The position numbers were made by a program, and so were the translations under genes. Below the pieces are notes generated by a model that was given only the letters and a program-made list of their open reading frames with translations, was not told where the DNA came from and made no database searches. From Achatina immaculata (Eukaryota; Mollusca; Gastropoda; Stylommatophora; Achatinidae), in the NCBI GenBank assembly GCA_009760885.1, contig CM019718.1:28145633-28209632 (forward strand): a DNA stretch of 64,000 nucleotides, given 5' to 3'. Of this stretch, positions 30,545 through 41,500 are shown piece after piece. Position 1 is the first letter of the stretch, and each line of letters begins with the position of its first letter.

Positions 30545-31560
30545 TCCCAGAAAAGTCATTGCCAAGTTATTCTGAAGAGAATTAAAGATATAGTGGATAC
30601 TACAATGAAAAAAAAAAAGAGAGAAGCTGTCTCGACCAGATCTTTACTCTAAGAATAATACCTGAAGACCATATTGAAAAGCAAAGACCATTAATCCTGA
30701 ACTTCATAGACTTTAAAAAGGCATTTGGTAGCATACACAGAGATTCATTGTGGAGGATTTTAAGAATATACCATCTAAGATTATCAACATCATTAGGGAC
30801 CTCTACAATGGGTATGTTTGTGCAGTCAACACAGAAGAAGGAATGAGCGAATGGTTCCAGATCAAAACAGCCATGATACAAGGATGTATATTATCTGCCT
30901 TGCTTTTTGGAATTGCCATTGACTTTATAATGAAAAAATCCTGCACAGGTAAAATGGGCATTGATTGGGTACATGAGACCCAATTGGAAGATCTTGATTT
31001 TGCAGATGACATAACTCTTTTCAGTGACAATATGAAATCAATGCAAGAAAAAACACTGTCTTCACTACTTGAAATTTATAAGCACAAAAACCAAGTTAAG
31101 ATTATTTAATTCAAATGTAATATCCACCCTCATTTATGCATGCGAAAGCTGGAAAACAACTAAAGAAATAGACAAGAAATTAGACTCTTTTGAAAACAAA
31201 TACCTAAGGAAAATACTCGATATAAAGTGGAATAAATTCAAGAACAACGCAGAGATCAGACAGATGAGCAAACAGCAACCTGTCTCATGGGTGATTAGAA
31301 AAAGATGAACATATATATGTCGGTCATGTGATGAGAAGAAATAATCAAAGGATCCTGAAACAAGTTATCAAGTGAAACACAACAGGCCGAAGAAAAGAGG
31401 TCAACAGCGTGAAACTCTAAAGAGGATATTGTTAAGAGAGGCCAGTTCAGTGGGCATAACATCCCTTGATGAGGTTGAAAAGCTCTCCGAGGTCAGTAAA
31501 ACTTGGAAAACTACCATGGAGCCCTGTGTGACATTTAACAGCACAAGAAGGATGTAAGAT
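30545..31560 (+). mobile_element. LINE family A, degenerate copy with deletion
   Basis: Plus-strand pieces colinear with 14171-15667: [54 protein letters not shown] (30750-31109), then directly [20 protein letters not shown] (31069-31308); about 70 residues are deleted between them at 31065. 3' end GATGTAAGATAAG followed by a GA run. Confidence 0.87.
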
Positions 31561-31720
31561 AAGAGAGAGAGAGAGAGAGACAGCGTATTAGTATGATTTT
31601 ATGAGGGAAGTACTGCAGTAGTGTCCTATTCCTTTCTGCTTGGTTGTGTACAGTTTGTTCCGATAGCCTGGTGGGATTTGGGGGGGGGGGAGTGTGTAAT
31701 GTGTCCCTACTCGCAGAATA

Positions 31721-31993
31721 GAGAAGAGCTGGAGAGACAAAAAACCTTGTCAAAAAGATAAGAGAGAGACAATGTACTTTCATAGGACATGCAATGAGAA
31801 GAGGGGGCATTGAAGATATTATAACAATAGGAAAAATAAGAGGAAGACCAAGAGAAATGATACTGGACAGTCTGACGGGATGGTGTGAGAGGAGATCACC
31901 AACTGAGCTGATGGCCTGCATGAAGGATCGGATACTCTGGAGAAGCATAATAGCCAACACCAGTCGGCACGGCACATGATGATGATGATGATG
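31721..31993 (+). mobile_element. LINE family D 3' fragment with perfect target duplication
   Basis: A 273-bp 5'-truncated insertion flanked by ACTCGCAGAATA at 31709-31720 and 31994-32005. It encodes [20 protein letters not shown] and MKDRILWRSIIANTSRHGT and ends in an ATG repeat. Inserted into LINE family E. Confidence 0.92.
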
Positions 31994-32339
31994 ACTCGCA
32001 GAATAATGCAAGCTGAAATAATGTTTCAGAAAATGCAGAACATTCTGTGTAACAAGTCACTGTCATTGGCAGTGAGGAAAAGAGTGCTCCAGTGCTACAT
32101 CGAGCCACTGTTATTTTACTGATGCCAGGCATGGTCACTAATGAAGTACAAATCCAACTGAAACCCACTGAAATGTTGTCCCTTAGAAGAATTCTGGGAA
32201 ATCAGACAAGAAGGTTCTGAGAAAGGCTGGAGAGATGAGACAAACAATAACAAAAGTCAGAAAAAGACAACCCAAATTCTTAGGACACGTTCTACGGTGA
32301 GGAAAGCTAGAATATATTGTAAGACAGGAGGCAGAAGAG

Positions 32340-33890
32340 ATCAAGGTAGACAGAGAGAGAGAAAGTGCTGGATGGACTAACTAGATGGCAAGGACAAAGG
32401 TAGACAGAGAGAAAGAAAATGCTGGATGGACTAACTAGATGGCACAGACAAAGGTAGTCAGAGAGAAAGAAAATGCTGGATGGACTAACTAGATGGCACA
32501 GACAAAGGTAGACAGAGAGAAAGAAAATGCTGGATGGACTAACTAGATGGCACAGACAAAGGTAGACAGAGAGAAAGAAAATGCTGGATGGACTAACTAG
32601 ATGGCAAGGACAAAGGTAGACAGAGAGAAAGAAAATGCTGGATGGACTAACTAGATGGCAAGTACAAAGGTAGACAGAGAGAAAGAAAATGCTGGATGAA
32701 CTAACTAGATGGCAAGGACAAAAGTAGACAGAGAGAAAGAAAATGCTGGATGGACTAACTAGATGGCACAGACAAAGGTAGACAGAAAGAAAGAAAATGC
32801 TGGATGGACTAACTAGATGGCACAGACAAAGGTAGACAGAAAGAAAGAAAATGCTGGATGGACTAACTAGATGGCAAGGACAAAGGTAGACAGAGAGAAA
32901 GAAAATGCTGGATGAACTAACTAGATGACAAGGACAAAAGTAGACAGAGAGAAAGAAAATGCTGGATGGACTAACTAGATGGCACGGACAAAGGTAGACA
33001 GAGAGAAAGAAAATGCTGGATGGACTAACTAGATGGCAAGGACAAAAGTAGACAGAGAGAAGAAAATGCTGGATGGCACAGACAAAGGTAGACAGAGAGA
33101 AAGAAAATGCTGGATGGACTAACTAGATGGCAAGTACAAAGGTAGACAGAGAGAAAGAAAATGCTGGATGAACTAACTAGATGGCAAGGACAAAAGTAGA
33201 CAGAGAGAAAGAAAATGCTGGATGGACTAACTAGATGGCACAGACAAAGGTAGACAGAAAGAAAGAAAATGCTGGATGGACTAACTAGATGGCACAGACA
33301 AAGGTAGACAGAAAGAAAGAAAATGCTGGATGGACTAACTAGATGGCAAGGACAAAGGTAGACAGAGAGAAAGAAAATGCTGGATGAACTAACTAGATGA
33401 CAAGGACAAAAGTAGACAGAGAGAAAGAAAATGCTGGATGGACTAACTAGATGGCACGGACAAAGGTAGACAGAGAGAAAGAAAATGCTGGATGGACTAA
33501 CTAGATGGCAAGGACAAAAGTAGACAGAGAGAAAGAAAATGCTGGATGGCACAGACAAAGGTAGACAGAGAGAAAGAAAATGCTGCATGGACTAACTAGA
33601 TGGCAAGGACGAAGGTAGTCGGAGAGAAAGAAAATGCTGGATGGACTAACTAGATGGCAAGGACAAAGGTAGACAGAGAGAAAGAAAATGCTGGATGGAC
33701 TAACTAGATGGCACAGACAAAGGTAGACAGAGAGAAAGAAAATGCTGGATGGACTAACTAGATGGCACAGACAAAGGTAGACAGAGAGAAAGAAAATGCT
33801 GGATGGACTAACTAGATGGCACAGACAAAGGTAGTCAGAGAGAAAGAAAATGTTGGATGGACTAACTAGATGGCAAGGACAAAGAACACT
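32340..33890. repeat. 54-bp minisatellite, about 28 units, inside LINE E
   Basis: GTAGACAGAGAGAAAGAAAA followed by TGCTGGATGGACTAACTAGA every 54 bp (18 codons). A 472-bp block (32661-33132) with variant units, including a shortened one, is repeated at 33133-33604. The unit matches LINE E coding sequence on both sides. Confidence 0.95.
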
Positions 33891-34134
33891 AGCACAGCTT
33901 ATTATCATCACTCAGAGCAGAGCATTGTGGAAAAGCGTGACAGCCAATGCCAGCCTGCAGGGTGATAGAAAAGAGAGAAATCAGTTCATTTGAATTCTTT
34001 TCCCAAGATAATGTTGGACTGATCCCTGAATAAATGTTCTTTTATTTTTTTTCCAACTTGTCCCATGTTTGCTGGCCACAGACTTGCTGGCGCAGGCAGC
34101 TGTTAGTTTATCCTAACACACCCACACTTGTCAT

Positions 34135-34340
34135 AACCACACACTGGCATCCAGTCTAGTCTGAGAACTAAGATAAGTCACCCATATCCACACACTAGCA
34201 TCCAATCTAGTCTGAGAACTAAGATAAGTTAGCCATATCCACACACTTTCATCCAATCTAGTCTGAGAACTAAGATAAGTCACCCATATCCACACACTTT
34301 CATCCAATCTAGTCTGAGAACTAAGATAAGTTAGCCTAGT
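34135..34340. repeat. 51-bp minisatellite, 4 units
   Basis: CATCCAATCTAGTCTGAGAA plus CTAAGATAAGT recur every 51 bp. Confidence 0.93.
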
Positions 34341-35511
34341 TCTCACAGTCACCTCTAGAAGGTGAGCATCTCTCCAGAATTCTGATGTAAGAAAGGTTTT
34401 GAGTGAATGGTACAGAAAGATGCCATAACTCAAGTTTTGTATAGTACCTGAACTACTAAAGCCTCCTAGATCATTATCTGTAACTTGACCTCTAGTCCCT
34501 CAGTAAATCGTCACATGTTCATTGTTTCCCACACTCCACCATTATGACTGGAAAGCTCCTCCCTGATGAATATTTGTGGTTGTCACTGGCCAGAGTTCCA
34601 CACATAAGAGCTCTAGATGAAGGCTTTCTGGTGCTAGTACTGCTTCAGTCTTAACTAGCTATAGCAAGTTCAGCCTTTTTGTCACACGCTCGCCTCGGCC
34701 CCACTTGACTTTCTCCCACAGATTCTGTCACGCTTGCCTGGTTACTTGTCAGTTCTTCAAAGAGTCACATTTACAATTCAAGACTTTTGACAGAAATGTT
34801 TAATGTAACATGTGACTGTGGTTGACAGGAAAAATAAAAACACGTTTACTGCACAACTGAGGTCCTGTAAAGGTGCTCTCTCTCTCTCTCTCCACCCCCC
34901 GCCAACGCCACTTACTGCCTTCTTGTATTTTTTGGTTCCAGTATTGAAAAGGTTGACAACTATAATCATGAGAACTGAAGGAAATATGTGGGGAAAAAAA
35001 AGAGAACAGTGGTACAGATAAGAGGACATAGTGAGAGGTGGAGAGACAGCAGCAAGACTAGCTACAGCGTAACAGTAAGTCGTAAGCCAAGGCGTAGTGG
35101 GTATGGACATAGATGACGTGTCACGTTATGACAAGCAGGCCTCACATTCTGTAGCATGTCCGACACTGCGAGGGCTGCAGTAACAAAATGGAGATGTTGA
35201 AAGATGACGTGTCACAAAATAACAGTGAAATTACTATTACTTATTTAAAGACTATATTATTTGTTATTGGTTTGTAATAGTGTGTGCTTCTTGTCTCTAC
35301 TAGCCTACTAGTCGGAAGAAGCAGTCAACTTTATGTCAAGAGTCCACGATTATACACTATCTCTGAATCGGATATCGATTAGGCCGAGACAAACACAGGC
35401 GATAGTTTTACTGTCTTCTCGTGTGATGGTTGTGGAGACCTGCTATCAGCCCTGTCTCTGTGGAATTTCTTGTAAACTTCTGCAAAAATCTTGTAAAAAA
35501 AAAACTGCTTT
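34341..35511. other. Intergenic sequence, nothing recognised
   Basis: Unique sequence with a CT run at 34876-34892; no coding similarity or element ends seen. Not obviously promoter-like. Confidence 0.45.
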
Positions 35512-37108
35512 CTAAACAGACTACACTGCTCTATAAACAGACTACACTGCCCTGATAACAGACTACACTGCCATCTAAACAGACTACACTGCCATCTAAA
35601 CAGACTACACTGCTCTCTAAACAGACTACAATGCCATCTAAACAGACTACACTGCCCTGATAACAGACTACACCTCTCTAAACAGACTACACTGCTCTCT
35701 AAACAGACTACACTGCTCTAAACAGACTACACTGCCATCTAAACAGACTACACTGCCATCTAAACAGACTACACTGCTCTCTAAACAGACTATACTGCCA
35801 TCTAAACAGACTACACTGCTCTCTAAACAGACTACACTGCCATCTAAACAGACTACACTGCCATCTAAACAGACTACACTGCTCTCTAAACAGACTACAC
35901 TGCTCTCTAAACAGACTACACTGCCATCTAAACAGACTACACTGCTCTCTAAACAGACTACAATGCCATCTAAACAGACTACACTGCCCTGATAACAGAC
36001 TACACCTCTCTAAACAGACTACACTGCTCTCTAAACAGACTACACTGCCATCTAAACAGACTACACTGCCATCTAAACAGACTACACTGCTCTCTAAACA
36101 GACTACACTGCTCTCTAAACAGACTACACTGCCATCTAAACAGACTACACTGCCATCTAAACAGACTACACTGCTCTCTAAACAGACTACACTGCCATCT
36201 AAACAGACTACACTGCTCTCTAAACAGACTACACTGCCATCTAAACAGACTACACTGCTCTCTAAACAGACTACACTGCCATCTAAACAGACTACACTGC
36301 CATCTAAACAGACTACAATGCCATCTAAACAGACTACACTGCCCTGATAACAGACTACACCTCTCTAAACAGACTACACTGCTCTCTAAACAGACTACAC
36401 TGCTCTAAACAGACTACACTGCCATCTAAACAGACTACACTGCCATCTAAACAGACTACACTGCTCTCTAAACAGACTACACTGCTCTCTAAACAGACTA
36501 CACTGCCATCTAAACAGACTACACTGCTCTCTAAACAGACTACAATGCCATCTAAACAGACTACACTGCCCTGATAACAGACTACACCTCTCTAAACAGA
36601 CTACACTGCTCTCTAAACAGACTACACTGCCATCTAAACAGACTACACTGCCATCTAAACAGACTACACTGCTCTCTAAACAGACTACACTGCTCTCTAA
36701 ACAGACTACACTGCCATCTAAACAGACTACACTGCCATCTAAACAGACTACACTGCTCTCTAAACAGACTACACTGCCATCTAAACAGACTACACTGCTC
36801 TCTAAACAGACTACACTGCCATCTAAACAGACTACACTGCTCTCTAAACAGACTACACTGCCATCTAAACAGACTACACTGCCATCTAAACAGACTACAA
36901 TGCCATCTAAACAGACTACACTGCCCTGATAACAGACTACACCTCTCTAAACAGACTACACTGCTCTCTAAACAGACTACACTGCTCTAAACAGACTACA
37001 CTGCCATCTAAACAGACTACACTGCCATCTAAACAGACTACACTGCTCTCTAAACAGACTACACTGCCATCTAAACAGACTACACTGCTCTCTAAACAGA
37101 CTACACTT
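35512..37108. repeat. 21/22-bp satellite with higher-order repeats (1.6 kb)
   Basis: AAACAGACTACACTGCCATCT and AAACAGACTACACTGCTCTCT units alternate. A variant (CCCTGATAACAGACTACACC) recurs at about 35988, 36342, 36567 and 36923, giving a higher-order period near 580 bp. Confidence 0.95.
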
Positions 37109-37129
37109 CTCACCGAATGGGAAGACATA

Positions 37130-37318
37130 TGCTTTCTGACTTGTGCAACCTGCTGAACATAGAACAAACCGTGGTATGCTTTCTGACTTGGGCAACCTGC
37201 TGAATATAGAACAAACAGTGGTATGCTTTCTGACGTGGGCAACCTGCTGAATATAGAACTAATGGTGACATGCTTTCTTTTCTGACGTGGGCAACCTGCT
37301 GAATATAGAACAAACGAA
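37130..37318. repeat. ~47-bp tandem repeat, 4 units
   Basis: GGGCAACCTGCTGAATATAG and GGTATGCTTTCTGACTT recur four times. Confidence 0.9.
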
Positions 37319-37605
37319 TAAACTTTTCAGAAAGTGAAGAAGTGAACGCTCAAGTCCGTCTAACATTCTGTCCTTCATTAAACAGCTTTCATTCTACTCC
37401 ATACATTCTATTCCACACATTCTATTCCACACATTCTACTCCACACATTCTACTCCACACATTCTATTCCACACATTCTACTCCACACATTCTATTCCAC
37501 ACATTCTACTCCACACATTCTACTCCACACATTCTATTCCACACATTCTACTCCACATATTATACTCCACACATTCTATTCCACACATTCTACTCTACAC
37601 ATTCT
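37313..37605. repeat. Dispersed repeat X, copy 3, with 14-bp array
   Basis: Starts CGAATAAACTTTTCAGAAAG and shares GTCCGTCTAACATTCTGTCC with the other X copies; from 37390 on it becomes a 14-bp array (ACATTCTACTCCAC, ACATTCTATTCCAC). Confidence 0.75.
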
Positions 37606-37649
37606 TGAAATAATAAAACATTTACGTTTCAGGCACTGGGTACAGGAAG

Positions 37650-37694
<45 letters not shown>

Positions 37695-37857
37695 CAGTCT
37701 CACACAGAAATAAATATTTACCAAGCTGCTTTGCAATCCTGCTGGAAGGGAAAATTGGTTGGGGAGAAATATAAGAAGGAGAGGAGGAGGAGGGATTCTA
37801 CTCTACACATTCTTGAAATAATAAAACATTTACGTTTCAGGCACTGGGTACAGGAAG

Positions 37858-37904
<47 letters not shown>

Positions 37905-38003
37905 CAGTCTCACACAGAAATAAATATTTACCAAGCTGCTTTGCAATCCTGCTGGAAGGGAAAATTGGTTGGGGAGAAATATAAGAAGGAGAGGAGGAGG
38001 AGG
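37587..38003. repeat. 208-bp tandem duplication with AT microsatellite
   Basis: 37587-37794 is repeated at 37795-38003 with nearly no differences; each unit contains an AT run of about 42 bp (37653-37694 and 37862-37903). Confidence 0.93.
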
Positions 38004-38498
38004 GGATTAAAACAGAATTTAAAAATCTCCAGCCCCCCCATCCCCACCCACCAGATTCTTTGTGACACCGATTCTTCGTGTTTTAACGGGAAATTAAGTC
38101 ATACCTATGACTTAATGCGTTAGCTGGATGACCACGACGGGGCCTACATCAACCTGGGGCCCAGGCAAGCTGCGGTTAATGAAACCTGCACTGAGTGGGA
38201 CTGTATTTTCTTGGACACAGAAAGACTTAAACATTACTGCTAACTTGCCTTATAAGCCACAGTATGCCATTTTATCAATGTTTACACAGCACGCTGGTAT
38301 AAAATGTAATGCACATTTTGTATCAAGCTTAGGAAATAAACTATTACTATTATTATTTTGTACTCTATAAGCAAAATAAACATTTACAGATTTTAAAAAA
38401 TTATTTTCTCAGTGTAAACGTGTACATGTAACGCTGTTAAAAAAATAACAATGAGTTACTCCACCTGACCCTCCCCCAAGTGACATCCGGCTACAAAG
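38004..38498 (+). other. Region upstream of PPP1R21 start
   Basis: Expected to hold promoter and 5' UTR. I see no TATA box at a convincing distance; pyrimidine-rich CTGACCCTCCCCC lies 30 nt before the ATG. Confidence 0.4.
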
Positions 38499-38558
38499 AT
38501 GACGGACATGGCTGATTTACCTGGGAAGTATCAGAAACTTGCCGGAGAATATGCTAAG
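38499..38558 (+). CDS. PPP1R21: PPP1R21 exon 1 (start codon)
   Basis: ATG at 38499 in the context AAAG-ATG-ACG opens MTDMADLPGKYQKLAGEYAK, then donor GTTGGT at 38559. A second ATG at 38508 could serve as start and would give MADLPGKYQKL, closer in length to the human N-terminus. Vertebrate PPP1R21 has the same GKYQKLA-EYSK ending at this exon boundary. Upstream 5' UTR and promoter are not marked by any clear motif. Confidence 0.92.
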
Positions 38559-41500
38559 GTTGGTTCGCAGAATTCTCTTATAGATTGTCAACATTTAGCA
38601 GTATGATGCCGCGGTATCGTTGCTGTATATGTCCTTGAACTGAGCTGGTATATGCTCGTGGACGCGTTCAACATGTTATTTATAGGGGAGTCTTGTATCG
38701 AACTTTGCATTGACCATCGTGTCGACACGCCCCTCAAGATTATCACTTTTATGTGTACACAACTTTTTTTTTCGGAGCTTTTATCATCTTTCACATTTAT
38801 ATGTACCTCCACAATCTGACCTAAAGTTTAGTGACACGCAGTGAACAAATAATCTGTTGTGATCTGAGAGAGCTGATTAGTTTTGTTTCTTAAGTTGGCC
38901 ATTTTAATTTCATCTGAGTGTTTTGTGTACATGTTGGGGAGTATAACATTCACAATTATTCTTGTTAGACAAGATAATATATATGATGATCAGTTTTGGC
39001 TAGTTTCTTTTCCTTTCTTTTTTTTTCTTTCAATGTATGATAACATTTTTGTGTTATATGTATGAAAACCTTTCTTGTTATGTGTGCCAGAATGATTATG
39101 CTCATTTGCATTTCTTTAACATTTTTTTTAATGATATGGATTTTAAGCCTTTCTCCACACCTGTTTAACATCTACGCTGAGAAAATCACGGGGAATGTAA
39201 AAGAAACAACTAAATATGACTCTTTCAACATCGGGGGCCACTGGATTCCAGAAATTAGATATGCCGATGATACTGTCCTTCTATTAAACAGCTCTGAGAG
39301 ACTGCAGCGGTTGAGTCTCTCAATCATAAGACACAGCAAAGCTCACAACCAAAGTAATGATAATTGACAAAATGAGATGCAAACCCAAGATTACATTGGA
39401 CCATCAAGAGCTTGAAGATGTAAATAATTTTGAATATCTAAGTTGAATCATCACCACCAATGGTGGCTGGGCAGTGGAAATCAAAAGAAGAATTGCAGTT
39501 GCATCACAGAAACGTATGAAGAGTATGTGGAAAGGTACCAGCAAGAAAACAAAGTTATGTTTACTGAGAACTTACGTATGTCCTGTGACAACATCAGATC
39601 AGATCAGTACCGTACCGTTAGGCATAGGCGGTCATCTCTCTCTATCTCGCTCGAACTTCCATGTCTTGAATCAATTTAGTTGTTGTTTTCACACCAAACC
39701 ATGCAGTCAGGCTATTTAAGTATGTCTGTCTTCTTCTTCTCACATCAAACCATGCAGTCAGGCCATCTAGGTTTGTCTGTCTTCTTCTTCTTATTCTTCT
39801 CACACCAAACCATGCAGTCAGACCATCTAGGTTTGTCTGTCTTCTTCTTCTTATTCTTCTCACACCAAACCATGCAGTCAGGCCATCTAGGTTTGTCTGT
39901 CTTCTTCTTCTTATTCTTCTCACACCAAACCATGCAGTCAGACCATCTAGGTTTGTCTGTCTTCTTCTTATTCTTCTCACACTAAACCATGCAGTCAGGC
40001 CATCTAGGTTTGTCTGTCTTCTTCTTCTTATTCTTCTCACACCAAACCATGCAGTCAGACCATATAGGTTTGTCTTCTTCTTCTTCTTCTTCTTTTTATT
40101 TTCTTCTCACACTAAACCATGCAGTCAGGCCATCTAAGTATGTCTGTCTTCTTCTTCTCACACCAAACCATGCAGTCAGGCCATCTAGGTTTGTCTGTCT
40201 GTCTGTCTTCTTCTTCTTCTTACACAAAACCATGCAATCAGACCATCTAGGTATTTCTGTCTTCTTCTCTCACCAAACCATGCCGCGGTATCGTTGCTGT
40301 ATATGTCCTTGAACTGAGCTGGTATATGCTCGTGGACGCGTTCAACATGTTATTTATAGGGGAGTCTTGTATCGAACTTTGCATTGACCATCGTGTCGAC
40401 ACGCCCCTCAAGATTATCACTTTTATGTGTACACAACTTTTTTTTTCGGAGCTTTTATCATCTTTCACATTTATATGTACCTCCACAATCTGACCTAAAG
40501 TTTAGTGACACGCAGTGAACAAATAATCTGTTGTGATCTGAGAGAGCTGATTAGTTTTGTTTCTTAAGTTGGCCATTTTAATTTCATCTGAGTGTTTTGT
40601 GTACATGTTGGGGAGTATAACATTCACAATTATTCTTGTTAGACAAGATAATATATATATGATGATCAGTTTTGGCTAGTTTCTTTTCCTTTCTTTTTTT
40701 TTCTTTCAATGTATGATAACATTTTTGTGTTATATGTATGAAAACCTTTCTTGTTATGTGTGCCAGAATGATTATGCTCATTTGCATTTCTTTAACATTT
40801 TTTTTAATGATATGGATTTTAAGCCTTTCTCCACACCTGTTTAACATCTACGCTGAGAAAATCACGGGGAATGTAAAAGAAACAACTAAATATGACTCTT
40901 TCAACATCGGGGGCCACTGGATTCCAGAAATTAGATATGCCGATGATACTGTCCTTCTATTAAACAGCTCTGAGAGACTGCAGCGGTTGAGTCTCTCAAT
41001 CATAAGACACAGCAAAGCTCACAACCAAAGTAATGATAATTGACAAAATGAGATGCAAACCCAAGATTACATTGGACCATCAAGAGCTTGAAGATGTAAA
41101 TAATTTTGAATATCTAAGTTGAATCATCACCACCAATGGTGGCTGGGCAGTGGAAATCAAAAGAAGAATTGCAGTTGCATCACAGAAACGTATGAAGAGT
41201 ATGTGGAAAGGTACCAGCAAGAAAACAAAGTTATGTTTACTGAGAACTTACGTATGTCCTGTGACAACATCAGATCAGATCAGTACCGTACCGTTAGGCA
41301 TAGGCGGTCATCTCTCTCTATCTCGCTCGAACTTCCATGTCTTGAATCAATTTAGTTGTTGTTTTCACACCAAACCATGCAGTCAGGCTATTTAAGTATG
41401 TCTGTCTTCTTCTTCTCACATCAAACCATGCAGTCAGGCCATCTAGGTTTGTCTGTCTTCTTCTTCTTATTCTTCTCACACCAAACCATGCAGTCAGACC

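Larger units (their letters stand above)
31700..33965 (+). mobile_element. LINE family E remnant, split by a LINE D insertion and a 54-bp array
   Basis: Frames at 31995-32330 give MFQKMQNILCNKSLSLAVRK, RVLQCYIEPLLFY and LRRILGN, then after the array (33880-33965) LIIITQSRALWKSVTANASL, the usual end of such LINE proteins. The array itself is an amplified piece of the coding region (KKMLDGLTRWQ). Frameshifts throughout. Confidence 0.78.
38609..40282. repeat. Tandem duplication unit 1 (about 1,674 bp)
   Basis: Begins ATGCCGCGGTATCGTTGCTG in PPP1R21 intron 1 and recurs at 40283. The only difference I found is one extra AT in the microsatellite near 40655. The unit includes a LINE fragment and a 60-bp array. 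Confidence 0.92.

Noticed and set aside
33025..33911. Minus-strand frames of 136 and 187 codons with hydrophobic repeats
   Set aside because: Antisense of the 54-bp array inside LINE E; not a membrane protein gene.
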